NCBI GenBank assembly: GCA_903885635.1
Contig: CAISJE010000167.1
Span: 1 to 32,903, forward strand
DNA from: an uncultured bacterium
Lineage (GTDB): Bacteria > Cyanobacteriota > Vampirovibrionia > Gastranaerophilales > Gastranaerophilaceae
Direction: 5' to 3'
Length of the DNA: 32,903 nucleotides
Position 1 is the stretch's first letter. Every line of letters begins with the position of its first letter. Shown here piece by piece: positions 8,488 through 16,707 of the stretch. A program made the position numbers and the translations under genes. The notes under the pieces were generated by a model. The model made no database searches, had not been told where the DNA came from, and was given only the letters and a program-made list of their open reading frames with translations.

Positions 8488-9230
8488 CAGCAAAACTTGC
8501 AATTATGGGAAAAAGCGGAAGCGGAAAAACGACAGTTACAAAGGCATTTTTGAGGATTTTTCAAGAACTTTATCCCGAAAAATCTGTTTTACTGTTTGAT
8601 AATGACCTTTCAGGTGAGTTGGGGCATAGCTTTGGGCTTGATATAAGAAACACGATTTATGGTATAAGAAGCGGCAAACATGAATATAAAACGGGCGTTC
8701 CTGAAAACATGAGTAAGCAGGAATATATTGAATGGGCGATTGAAGATATTATTGTCTCTTTGGACGAAAATACCGACATAATCGTTTCTTGGCTTGTTGC
8801 CTCAAAAGATTGCAGATGCCCGATTACAAAACAGATTAATGATGCACTTATTAAACTAATTGAACGCTATGACATTGTGATTTTTGATTGCGAATTTGAT
8901 TTAAAATACCTAAATCAGCTTGTGGACGTTGATGTTGATACAGCCTTAATAGTTGCAAACCCGACGGATGAATCGGCAAATCTTGCAAAAAGAATTGAGG
9001 AATTTTCTGAAAAATATTCCGCAGGCGGTCAAATCGGGGTAGTGTTGAACAAAGTTGAGAACAAAGAAATTGTTTCTATTTATGAACTGCTAAAAAAACA
9101 CGATTTGGATATTCTGGGCGTAATCCCAACGGATGTGGATCTTTTAGAAAATTCTATTGAAAAAGATTCTAAAATAGCACAAGAGGCAATCAAGCAATTT
9201 TATTACAGATTAAATCTGCCTCAGGGGTAA
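8484..9230 (+). CDS. CooC-like P-loop ATPase (nickel/metal-site maturation family)
   Basis: 248-aa SIMIBI-class ATPase of the MinD/CooC type. The deviant Walker A GKSGSGKTT keeps the signature Lys10 and the P-loop Lys15. A Walker A'-like LLFDND lies near residue 37, and IFDCEF and LNKVENK (the N-K base-recognition motif) follow. Cys110-Arg-Cys112 matches the CxC that binds metal at the CooC dimer interface, at almost the same position as in characterised CooC. CooC proteins load nickel into CO dehydrogenase or related enzymes. The GTG start (8484) overlaps the upstream methyltransferase stop, with GGAGAG upstream in that gene; folD follows after 17 bases. No CODH, ACS or corrinoid protein is in this window, so the client is unknown. 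Confidence 0.75.
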   Translation: MTAKLAIMGKSGSGKTTVTKAFLRIFQELYPEKSVLLFDNDLSGELGHSFGLDIRNTIYGIRSGKHEYKTGVPENMSKQEYIEWAIEDIIVSLDENTDIIVSWLVASKDCRCPITKQINDALIKLIERYDIVIFDCEFDLKYLNQLVDVDVDTALIVANPTDESANLAKRIEEFSEKYSAGGQIGVVLNKVENKEIVSIYELLKKHDLDILGVIPTDVDLLENSIEKDSKIAQEAIKQFYYRLNLPQG

Positions 9231-9247
9231 AACGGTAAGGAGTAATT

Positions 9248-10090
9248 ATGACAACAATTTTAGACGGAAAAAAACTATCCGCAAAAATATTAAACAAATT
9301 GAGCGAAGAAATAAGAAAGCTCGATAAAAAACCGTCTCTGGCTGTAATTCTGGTTGGAGATAATCCGGCAAGCGAACTTTATGTAAATCTAAAGAAAAAA
9401 GCCGCCGAAAAAATCGGAATAACCTCAACGGTTTTAACTTATCCACAAAATATTGACGAAAAAACTGTTTTAGATAAAATTTCTGAACTTAATAACGATA
9501 AAAATGTTGACGCTATTTTGGTTCAGCTTCCGCTTCCGCAACAAATAAATTCGACAAATATAATTCAGGCAATCTCGCCCAAAAAAGATGTGGATGGATT
9601 TACACCCGAAAATATTGGTAAAATGTCCATAGGTGTTGAGCCGTATGCCTATCCCTGCACGCCAAAAGGAATTTTGACACTTTTGGAAGAATATAAAATT
9701 AATCTGCAAGGAAAACACGTTGTAATTATTGGACGTTCAAATATTGTCGGGAAACCTCTTGCACAGATGCTTTTGAATAAAGATGCAACGGTGACAATTT
9801 GTCACAGCGCCACAACAAATCTATCCGACATAACTAAAACTGCCGATATACTAATATCAGCAGTCGGTAAACCTAAAATAATTAAAAAAGATATGATAAA
9901 AAATAATTCTGTTATCGTGGATGTGGGTACTTCTAAAGTTGATGGTAAAATTTTTGGTGATGTGGATTTTGAAAATCTATCTGAATTAACTTCTTATATA
10001 ACGCCTGTTCCTGGGGGTGTAGGACCAATGACAATTGCCTCTCTTCTGGTCAATACTTACGAACTCTCTAAGAGGATGCGGAAAAATTAG
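9248..10090 (+). CDS. folD: Bifunctional methylene-THF dehydrogenase/methenyl-THF cyclohydrolase
   Basis: Interconverts 5,10-methylene-, 5,10-methenyl- and 10-formyl-tetrahydrofolate in the cytosol using NADP(H) or NAD(H). Typical FolD blocks are present: YVNLKKKAAEKIGI (catalytic Tyr/Lys region, about 51-64), QLPLPQQI, KDVDGFTPENIGKM, CTPKGI, the nucleotide loop GRSNIVGKPLAQMLL (about 162-176) and PVPGGVGPMTIA near the C-terminus. Length 280 aa is normal. AAGGAG (9237-9242) fixes the start. It is third in a same-strand cluster with a zinc methyltransferase and a CooC-like ATPase, which fits a one-carbon role. The last residues (KRMRKN) and the stop codon are encoded by the left arm of a palindromic repeat, so the native C-terminus has probably been altered by insertion. 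Confidence 0.96.
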   Translation: MTTILDGKKLSAKILNKLSEEIRKLDKKPSLAVILVGDNPASELYVNLKKKAAEKIGITSTVLTYPQNIDEKTVLDKISELNNDKNVDAILVQLPLPQQINSTNIIQAISPKKDVDGFTPENIGKMSIGVEPYAYPCTPKGILTLLEEYKINLQGKHVVIIGRSNIVGKPLAQMLLNKDATVTICHSATTNLSDITKTADILISAVGKPKIIKKDMIKNNSVIVDVGTSKVDGKIFGDVDFENLSELTSYITPVPGGVGPMTIASLLVNTYELSKRMRKN

Positions 10091-10230
10091 GAATTTTTCC
10101 GCATCCTCTCTTGTCCGGCTCGCACCCATACCACCGGCTATCCCGCAGCTGATATGGGTGCGAGCACTTCCAAGGTCGGACTTGAAAAATCTCAAAAAAC
10201 TGTCATTTTTTGGATTTTTCCGCATCCTCT
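10071..10230. repeat. Nested palindromic element overlapping the folD stop
   Basis: An 18-base word occurs at 10071-10088 and in perfect inverted form at 10092-10109 (3-base loop). A 17-base inverted copy recurs at 10214-10230, so the first arm can pair with either. Between them is a second perfect 13-bp stem, GCTCGCACCCATA (10118-10130) with TATGGGTGCGAGC (10153-10165), flanked by GTCCG/CGGAC. The inner part is clearly richer in G+C than its surroundings. No protein is encoded. It looks like a small non-autonomous mobile or REP-like element. Confidence 0.8.
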
Positions 10231-10233
10231 CAA

Positions 10234-10545
10234 TTAAACAGACAAGCTTAATTTACATTCGCTTTTGATGTTTGTTGTTATGGCTTTATCATAACTTTCG
10301 ATTTCTGCGTTTAGCACCTTTAGTTTAGATTCCATGGAACCCTTCTGGCTATCATATAATTGCTGTTGTGCCTGTAGTGATTGAGCGTAGGAATCTTCAG
10401 AGCTGTTTTCATTCGCACATAAATAATCTGACAATTGCCCTGTTACAGTGTTGAGATGATTTGAAAGAACCATCTCTTGATATTCCAACATAGATTTCTC
10501 CATCGTTAGTGATTCTTTTTCAATGCTTAATGATAAAAATGTCAT
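10234..10545 (-). CDS. Small coiled-coil-like hypothetical protein
   Basis: 103-aa protein that I do not recognise. It is helical and Gln/Ser/Glu-rich (QAQQQLYDSQKGSMESKLKVLNAEIESYDKA), with no signal peptide or membrane segment. Single Cys residues lie near the middle and the C-terminus (SECKLSLSV). It is probably real: AAAGGAGAAG lies just before its ATG, and it is divergent from mutS2 with a 158-base shared upstream region. Its stop is only a few bases from the palindromic element. The style (short helical protein ending in an amphipathic tail) is common in this type of genome; the function is unknown. Confidence 0.65.
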   Translation of the reverse strand: MTFLSLSIEKESLTMEKSMLEYQEMVLSNHLNTVTGQLSDYLCANENSSEDSYAQSLQAQQQLYDSQKGSMESKLKVLNAEIESYDKAITTNIKSECKLSLSV

Positions 10546-10691
10546 TTTCTCTTCTCCTTTTGTTATATCGCTTATATGTATAAAGTATATACTGATGAAA
10601 TTATTGCCTTTTGGGATTGGATTTGTTAAGAGTTTGTAATGTTTTAGTTAAAAATTGAGATATGACTTGCATTTAAGACTATGTTTATTCT

Positions 10692-10697
10692 TATAAT
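10692..10697 (+). promoter_or_regulatory. -10 box directly before mutS2
   Basis: A perfect TATAAT ends 6 bases before the mutS2 ATG, with no Shine-Dalgarno. TTGCAT (10667-10672) is a possible -35, but the 19-base spacing is long. A leaderless transcript is predicted. Confidence 0.5.
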
Positions 10698-10703
10698 ACG
10701 GTT

Positions 10704-13067
10704 ATGAAGATTGTAGAAAAGACGTTAAAATTATTAGAATTTGATAAAATATTAGAGAGATTGGCAATGTTTGCGAGGCTGGAACAAAGCAAGCAACTAT
10801 GTATCGGCTTGAGTATATACTCTGACATATCGCGCATCCAAGCGCAAATTAATTTCACCGGCGAAGCTAAAAAGATATTAGATATGGCTTTAGATTTACC
10901 CTTGGAGCATGTGGCGCAGATTGATGAAATAACAAAATCGACAATAAACAGTTATTTGAAAGAAGTAGAAATTTTAAATGTTGCAAAAACGATTAGAACA
11001 TCAAGACTTGTTAAAAATTTTATGAAAGAAAATTCGCCCCAAGGCAGTCTTTTGAATTCTTTGGCAATCGGTCTTTTTGCAGACAAGGAGTTTGAAGATA
11101 AGATTTTTGATACTTTTGATACCGAATTGAGGGTTAAACAAGATGCTTCTTCTGAATTAAAAAGTCTTTATAATTCATTAAAAGATACGGAAAAAAATTT
11201 AAAAACTCGGGTCAATGAACTTTTAAATAGTCCTGAGTTTTCGAAACATTTGCAGGAGCAAATATATACAACCAGAGATGAACGGATAGTTTTTCAGGTT
11301 AGAGCCTCGTCAAAAAGTAAAGTTGATGGGATTATGCATGATGTGTCGGCGAGCAGTCAAACTTTTTATATTGAACCTAAGCAGCTTGTGCCTTTAAACA
11401 ACAAAATCAGGGAACTGAAATCAAAAATTCAAGCCGAAATTATTCAGATACTTACGGATTTGACAAAAATAATACGCAAGAATATAAACGAGATAAAAAA
11501 TGCTGAAAATCTGCTTGCTCAAATTGATTTTCATTTTGCAAAAGCCAGATACGCAATAAAAATAAAGGCAATAGAGCCACAGCTTGTTAGTGAGAAATAT
11601 CTAAAATTTGATAATATGCGCCATCCTTTGCTTTTGGATTACGTTGAAAAAGTTGTGGAGAATGATTTTGAGATAGGAAATGGATATAAATCAATCATAA
11701 TAACTGGTTCAAATACAGGGGGGAAAACAGTCGCGATAAAGACCGTCGGGCTTTTTGTTTTAATGGCGAAAGCGGGATTATTTTTACCTTGTAATGAAGC
11801 AAAAGTCCATCCGTTTGAGCATGTTTTTGCGGATATCGGTGATGAACAGAGCATTGCCCAAAGCTTATCGACATTTTCGTCTCACATGACTAATATCGTA
11901 GACATTTTGAATAATAGTAATAATAATACTTTTGTCACCATAGACGAAATTTGTGCAGGAACCGACCCGCAAGAGGGAGCTATCTTAGCTCAGGTGGTTT
12001 TAGAAAAACTTGCGGAAAAAGGTGTTACAAGTTGCATTACGACACATTATGGCGAGCTTAAGGCGTTGGAGTTTTCAAACAACTATTTCAAAAACGCCTG
12101 CGTTGAATTTGATACAAATTCACTGAAACCGACTTATAAGTTAATAATAGGCATCCCAGGGTTAAGTAATGCGATTTTAATTTCATCAACCCTCGGCTTA
12201 AACAAAGATTTGGTTGATAAAGCAAAAAATATTCTGGTTTCGCAAAAAGACCCGTCCATTTTGGTTGTCGAGAAATTACAGCAAACCCAACAAGAACTAG
12301 CACAAAATCTCAAAAACGCCGAAGAATTACGTGAAATTGCACTCGATTCAAAAAATAAATATGAAAAAATGCTTTCTGAATTAAAAAAAGATAAGAAAAA
12401 AACCGTAAAAATTATTAAAAATAAACTGGAAAGTGAGCTTGAAATTACAAAAAGTGAGATAAAAGAAATTTTGAACGAATTAAGACAGGAGAAATCTGAA
12501 AAAATTGCAAGACGTTCATATTCAAGACTCGCAAAACTTGAAAAAAATGTCAGAGATGAATTGAATAAATCCGATGAAAGTGAAAAGTATGAAGAATTGA
12601 ATTGGGAAAATGTTCAAATAGGAAACAAAGTACTTTTAAAAGAGCTTTATCAGGCGGTTACGGTACTTTCTTTACCTGATAAAAATGATAATATTTTTGT
12701 TCAGATGGGGCTTATTAAAACAAAAATTAAAAAAGATAAACTGGCGTTGTACAACGAAAAACTGGTTTCAAAACCTGTTTTGAGATTTCAGCAAAAACCG
12801 TCATTTGAATTGCAAAAACGTGACATGTCAAATACCCTCGATTTAAGAGGTAATCGGGTAGAAGAAGCTTTGGACAGTTTAGAATTTTTTCTTGATAAAG
12901 CAAGTTTGGCTAATTTAACACCTGTTTATATTATTCACGGGCATGGAACAGGAGCTTTAAAGAATGCAATCCAAGATTTTTTATCTACTTCGCCCTATGT
13001 TGCAAAATATCGTTTTGGAGAAGCCGCCGAAGGCGGCGACGGCGTAAGTGTAGTTGACATCAAATAG
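10704..13067 (+). CDS. mutS2: Endonuclease MutS2 (MutS-family ATPase with Smr nuclease domain)
   Basis: 787-aa DNA-binding ATPase. MutS2 proteins suppress homologous recombination or, in some bacteria, split collided ribosomes; which applies here cannot be seen. The order is a MutS core/lever region (about 1-300), the ABC-type ATPase with Walker A GSNTGGKT (335-342), Walker B FVTIDEICAGTDPQEGA and the switch motif THYGELKAL. A long charged coiled coil (about 520-630) follows. The C-terminal Smr domain has LDLRGNRVEEAL and IHGHGTGALK (about 712-787). It lacks the mismatch-reading N-terminal domain of MutS, as expected for MutS2. No SD precedes the ATG. Two alternative hairpins follow the stop. 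Confidence 0.95.
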   Translation: MKIVEKTLKLLEFDKILERLAMFARLEQSKQLCIGLSIYSDISRIQAQINFTGEAKKILDMALDLPLEHVAQIDEITKSTINSYLKEVEILNVAKTIRTSRLVKNFMKENSPQGSLLNSLAIGLFADKEFEDKIFDTFDTELRVKQDASSELKSLYNSLKDTEKNLKTRVNELLNSPEFSKHLQEQIYTTRDERIVFQVRASSKSKVDGIMHDVSASSQTFYIEPKQLVPLNNKIRELKSKIQAEIIQILTDLTKIIRKNINEIKNAENLLAQIDFHFAKARYAIKIKAIEPQLVSEKYLKFDNMRHPLLLDYVEKVVENDFEIGNGYKSIIITGSNTGGKTVAIKTVGLFVLMAKAGLFLPCNEAKVHPFEHVFADIGDEQSIAQSLSTFSSHMTNIVDILNNSNNNTFVTIDEICAGTDPQEGAILAQVVLEKLAEKGVTSCITTHYGELKALEFSNNYFKNACVEFDTNSLKPTYKLIIGIPGLSNAILISSTLGLNKDLVDKAKNILVSQKDPSILVVEKLQQTQQELAQNLKNAEELREIALDSKNKYEKMLSELKKDKKKTVKIIKNKLESELEITKSEIKEILNELRQEKSEKIARRSYSRLAKLEKNVRDELNKSDESEKYEELNWENVQIGNKVLLKELYQAVTVLSLPDKNDNIFVQMGLIKTKIKKDKLALYNEKLVSKPVLRFQQKPSFELQKRDMSNTLDLRGNRVEEALDSLEFFLDKASLANLTPVYIIHGHGTGALKNAIQDFLSTSPYVAKYRFGEAAEGGDGVSVVDIK

Positions 13068-13094
13068 GGCTTTTATATAGCCCAATTGGCTATA
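13066..13094 (+). terminator. Competing hairpins after mutS2
   Basis: GGGCT/AGCCC and TATAGCC/GGCTATA overlap, so only one can form at a time. No strong T-run follows. It may be a weak terminator. Confidence 0.3.
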
Positions 13095-13152
13095 AATTAT
13101 TAACATATGTGAACTTTTTGGATTTCTTTGTTATAAGTTTTAAAAATTTTGT

Positions 13153-13195
13153 TATAATTGGACAAGAAGCATTAGGCTTTAAAAACTTAATGGAG
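13153..13195 (+). promoter_or_regulatory. Promoter -10 and SD of the S1 gene
   Basis: TATAAT (13153-13158) with a poor TTGTTA -35 (13128-13133, 19-base spacer), followed by GGAG (13192-13195) 7 bases before the ATG. This gene has an ordinary SD-led leader, unlike its neighbour mutS2. Confidence 0.5.
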
Positions 13196-13202
13196 AATAG
13201 CC

Positions 13203-14273
13203 ATGATGACAAAAGAAAAATATTCCGATAGTGAATTTGAATCATTATTAAATAAATATGATTACAATTTCAAAAAGGGTGACCTCGTTAAGGGCATTGT
13301 TTGGTCGTATGATTCAGAGGGTGTTATCATTGATATTGGTTCAAAAACATCCGCGATTGTCCCTGTAAGAGAGGCAAAACTAGATTTTTTAGAGCCAATT
13401 GAAAAAGCATTAGAAAAAGGCAAAGAATATGAATTTCTGATTATCAAAGAAGAAGATGAGGATGGAAGATTTGTTCTCTCTCGTAAAAAAGTTGATTTAG
13501 CCTACAATTGGAAAGAATTAGAAAAAATCAAGGAAGCTGATGAAGTTATCCTTGGAACTGTTGCTTCTTGCGTTAAGGGAGGAGTTCTTGTTGATATACT
13601 TGGGATTAGAGGGTTCGTCCCGTCGAGTCATCTTCGTTGTAAAGAGTCAGAAATTAAAGTCGGTGATAAAATAGAATTAAAAATCTTAACCATAGATAGT
13701 CAACAAAATAATTTCATTTTATCAAATAAAAAAGTTTTCTCCGAGAGCGCAGAAGATATAAAAAAAACAGTGTTTTCTCAAATTGAAGTAGGGCAGGTTT
13801 TAAAAGGTGATATTGTTAGAATTGCTGATTTTGGGGCATTTATAGACATTGGCGGGGTCGATGGACTGTTGCCTCTTTCGCAAATTTCATGGAGATGGGT
13901 TGACCATCCGTCTGATATTTTAAAAGTCGGTGATAAAATAGATGTTGAAGTTATTGGAGTAGACCATGAGAAACATAGAGTTAGTTTAAGCTTGAAAAAT
14001 CTTGAGAATGATCCTTGGCTTGAGGCAGAAAAACAAATTTCTGAAGGTGAATTACGAGAAGGCACGATTACCAGAATTAAACATTTTGGGGCGTTTGTCG
14101 AAGTTTTTCCTGGGGTCGAAGCCCTTTTGCCTCACCCTGAAGTGCTTGAATATCAAAATACAAACAATTGTATCTTAAAATCAGGTGATAAAATCAATAC
14201 CACTATATTGAAATTCAATCCGACAGATAAGAGAATTGCGCTTAGCGTGAAACCACTGAATGACGCTGATTAA
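13203..14273 (+). CDS. rpsA: 30S ribosomal protein S1-like RNA-binding protein (four S1 domains)
   Basis: 356-aa RNA-binding protein that probably holds mRNA on the small ribosomal subunit. Four S1/OB-fold repeats lie at about 25-97, 112-180, 195-268 and 280-352. The third and fourth carry the classical G-x-V/I-x-x-I-x-x-FGAF(I/V) pattern and a VGDKI...RVSLSLK-type end. E. coli S1 has six domains; shorter S1 proteins with three or four are usual in Cyanobacteria and many Gram-positives. Two Met codons stand in tandem at the start; the first is well placed after GGAG. It stands alone between mutS2 and a pseudopilin gene. Naming it rpsA assumes no longer S1 exists elsewhere in the genome. Confidence 0.85.
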   Translation: MMTKEKYSDSEFESLLNKYDYNFKKGDLVKGIVWSYDSEGVIIDIGSKTSAIVPVREAKLDFLEPIEKALEKGKEYEFLIIKEEDEDGRFVLSRKKVDLAYNWKELEKIKEADEVILGTVASCVKGGVLVDILGIRGFVPSSHLRCKESEIKVGDKIELKILTIDSQQNNFILSNKKVFSESAEDIKKTVFSQIEVGQVLKGDIVRIADFGAFIDIGGVDGLLPLSQISWRWVDHPSDILKVGDKIDVEVIGVDHEKHRVSLSLKNLENDPWLEAEKQISEGELREGTITRIKHFGAFVEVFPGVEALLPHPEVLEYQNTNNCILKSGDKINTTILKFNPTDKRIALSVKPLNDAD

Positions 14274-14406
14274 GATAATATCACAGAATGGGGTTTAATT
14301 TATTGATATTTGTGGTAAAATACCAATAAGATAAGATGTAGCTTTTATTTTTTAAATAATAGGAGTTTATTTGGATTTTGGAAATAAATAAAAAGGATTT
14401 ATCATT

Positions 14407-15063
14407 ATGATTAAAAAAGGTTTTACTCTTTCAGAAATTTTAGTCAGTTTGGCTATTTTGGGCGTATTAGCAGCGTTTTTAATTCCTGCATTAATGAAAG
14501 CGGTTCCAAATAATAATATAGTTTTATTTAAAAAGGCTAATTATACTTTGCAACAAGCTGTTAGTGAAATAATTAACAATGATACAAATTATCCAATCAG
14601 TGTACTGGGGACAACAACTGACACTTTTGCATCTGTTTCAAGGGGCTTCAATTATACTACAATTACAGGGACTACTGTTCCTGCTGCGAGCAATAAATTT
14701 TGTTACCTTTTGTCTGATCAGATGAATACGGTTGGAACCGTGAGTTGTCCTGCCCCGAGTGCCGGAGGTACGGGGACTTTTATAACTGCAGATGGGGTGT
14801 CTTGGAGACTAATAATTCCTGCTCCGGCTAGTGAATTCCCTTTAAATGCAACTGATTATACAACAAGAATCGTGGTTGATGTAAACGGAACTACTAAAAG
14901 TCCTAATTGTGGGACTGTCGCAACTACTAATATATCGGATGCTTGCGCCAGCGGAACTATCGGAGATATGTATGAAATGGGCGTAAGATATGATGGTAAA
15001 TTGACAGTTATAAGTGCAGCCGGTCAAACTATTTTATTGGATCCTACAAAAAATACTCCATAA
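14407..15063 (+). CDS. Type IV pilin/pseudopilin-like protein
   Basis: 218-aa protein with a textbook prepilin start: MIKKG|FTLSEILVSLAILGVLAAFL. Prepilin peptidase should cut after Gly5, leaving N-methyl-Phe and the conserved Glu at mature position 5; the hydrophobic helix anchors it in the inner membrane. The rest is a small Thr/Ala/Gly-rich globular domain with Cys residues that could form disulphides (FCYLL, VSCPAP, SPNCG, DACAS). It ends with GDMYEMGVRYDGKL. It is probably a minor pilin or type II secretion-like pseudopilin. No assembly genes are nearby, which is common for scattered pseudopilins. AAAGGA lies upstream of the ATG. Confidence 0.85.
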   Translation: MIKKGFTLSEILVSLAILGVLAAFLIPALMKAVPNNNIVLFKKANYTLQQAVSEIINNDTNYPISVLGTTTDTFASVSRGFNYTTITGTTVPAASNKFCYLLSDQMNTVGTVSCPAPSAGGTGTFITADGVSWRLIIPAPASEFPLNATDYTTRIVVDVNGTTKSPNCGTVATTNISDACASGTIGDMYEMGVRYDGKLTVISAAGQTILLDPTKNTP

Positions 15064-15066
15064 AAG

Positions 15067-15277
15067 TATACTACACTCTAAGCCATACTAATTTTTAAAA
15101 TGCTCGAAGCTTCAGACTCAGGCGAAGCAACCCTTTCAGGCACTCTTTTCCACGTCATGCTGAACTTGATTGACTTCTTTCCTGTGAATTACGTTGGATA
15201 GATCCTGAAATACCCACCTAGGGACATTTTCTACGGCTCAATCTTTCGCCTTGAAAAGCAGTCAATTCAGGATGACG
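15067..15277 (+). repeat. Dispersed inverted-repeat element, copy A (with left extension)
   Basis: The core 15153-15277 is 125 bp, bounded by CGTCATGCTGAA... and ...TTCAGGATGACG, which are imperfect inverted repeats. The same 125-bp core recurs in reverse at 32539-32663 with five mismatches by hand alignment. About 85 bp to its left is shared with copy B near 19500. No protein is encoded. It fills the gap between the pseudopilin and glyA. Confidence 0.85.
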
Positions 15278-15403
15278 CGATGTTGGTTTTTGTTGTTGCC
15301 ACGCTTTGTCTTACCATGTCTGAACTTCAGGGTTTATCTTGCTTTAATATTCAATTATATTAACATTTCACTAACTTATTCGTTGAACCAAATATTGCTG
15401 AAA

Positions 15404-15455
15404 TTGTTAAATATTATTTTTATTCTATAATATATTATAGAGTGTAAAAAGGGGG
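15404..15455 (+). promoter_or_regulatory. glyA promoter and Shine-Dalgarno
   Basis: TTGTTA (15404-15409), a 16-base spacer and TATAAT (15426-15431), then GGGGG (15451-15455) four bases before the ATG. The region between the repeat and this promoter (15278-15403) shows nothing else. Confidence 0.55.
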
Positions 15456-15459
15456 ATAA

Positions 15460-16695
15460 ATGGAGTTAGACGTTATAAAACAAGTTGACCCGCAGGTTGC
15501 GGAATATATTGAAAAAGAACTCAAAAGACAACAAACTACGATTGAACTTATTGCGAGTGAAAACTTTACATCAAAAGCTGTCATGGCGGCATGCGGAAGT
15601 GTATTGACAAATAAGTACGCAGAGGGAAAACCTTATAAAAGATTTTATAACGGTTGCGATAACGTTGATGTTATAGAGGAATTGGCTCAAGAACGGGCAA
15701 AGAAACTTTTTAATGTCGGGCATGCCAATGTTCAGCCACATAGCGGCGCGCAGGCAAACATGGCAGTGTTTTTATATGCACTTAAAGCCGGCGATACAAT
15801 TATGGGCATGGACTTGTCGAACGGTGGGCACTTAACGCATGGTTCTCCTGTTAATTTTTCAGGAATGTATTTCAATGTGGTAAGTTACGGAGTTGATGAG
15901 AATGGGTGCATAAATTACGATGAAGTCGCAAAACTGGCTCAACAACACAAACCTAAAATGATAATTTGCGGGGCAAGTAATTATTCAAAAATAATTGATT
16001 TTAAAAGATTTAGAGAGATTGCAGACAGTATTGGAGCCTATCTAATGGCAGATATTGCTCATATTGCAGGGCTTGTAATCGGCGGAGTTCACCCATCACC
16101 TGCAGGCTATGCTCATTTTATAACAACAACAACCCATAAATCACTCAGAGGCCCTAGAGGCGGGATTATAATGTGCGAAGACGAGCATGCCGCAGGAATT
16201 GACAAAGCAGTTTTCCCGGGTGTTCAGGGCGGACCGCTTGAACACATTATTGCCGGAAAAGCTATCGCGCTTTTGGAAGCTTCAAAGCCGGAATTTAAAA
16301 CTTACGCTGAGCAAATTGTCAAAAACGCAAAGGCTCTTGCAACAGGACTTATAGACGAAGCAATGGAGATTGTGGGCGGATGCACTGAGAATCATCTAAT
16401 GACACTTGATTTGAGGAAATATAATAAAACAGGTAAAGATATAGCTAATATTTTAGAAAAAGTTGGGATTACCGCAAACAAAAATACAGTTCCAAATGAT
16501 CCTCAAAGTCCTTTCGTAACGAGTGGAATAAGGCTTGGGACACCTGCCGTAACAACAAGAGGGTTTAAAGAAGAAGATATGAACGAAGTTGCAAAAATTA
16601 TTGCATCTGCAGTATTTTCGTCAGATAATGAACTGGGATTAAAGAATTTAAAAGAACGTTCTTTTAAACTTTGCCTGAAATACCCACTTTATTAA
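15460..16695 (+). CDS. glyA: Serine hydroxymethyltransferase
   Basis: 411-aa PLP enzyme that interconverts serine + THF with glycine + 5,10-methylene-THF, feeding the same pool as FolD. Family blocks are intact: [13 protein letters not shown] (about 29-41), [26 protein letters not shown], the active-site [14 protein letters not shown] with Lys227 for PLP, the FPGVQGGP block, and [16 protein letters not shown] near the C-terminus. Most SHMTs have HKTLRGPRGG, so Ser228 is a mild variant. Length is normal. The wecA-type gene starts 12 bases after its stop and is probably co-transcribed. Confidence 0.97.
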   Translation: MELDVIKQVDPQVAEYIEKELKRQQTTIELIASENFTSKAVMAACGSVLTNKYAEGKPYKRFYNGCDNVDVIEELAQERAKKLFNVGHANVQPHSGAQANMAVFLYALKAGDTIMGMDLSNGGHLTHGSPVNFSGMYFNVVSYGVDENGCINYDEVAKLAQQHKPKMIICGASNYSKIIDFKRFREIADSIGAYLMADIAHIAGLVIGGVHPSPAGYAHFITTTTHKSLRGPRGGIIMCEDEHAAGIDKAVFPGVQGGPLEHIIAGKAIALLEASKPEFKTYAEQIVKNAKALATGLIDEAMEIVGGCTENHLMTLDLRKYNKTGKDIANILEKVGITANKNTVPNDPQSPFVTSGIRLGTPAVTTRGFKEEDMNEVAKIIASAVFSSDNELGLKNLKERSFKLCLKYPLY

Positions 16696-16707
16696 AAGGG
16701 AAAAACA

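Noticed and set aside
9986-10268. Open frames on both strands over the palindrome after folD
   Set aside because: Both are made by the inverted repeats themselves and overlap folD; neither has a Shine-Dalgarno or plausible protein character.
11894-11935. AT-rich AATAATAGTAATAATA run inside mutS2 as a microsatellite or replication feature
   Set aside because: It is simply Asn-rich coding sequence (LNNSNNNT) in the ATPase domain of an intact gene.
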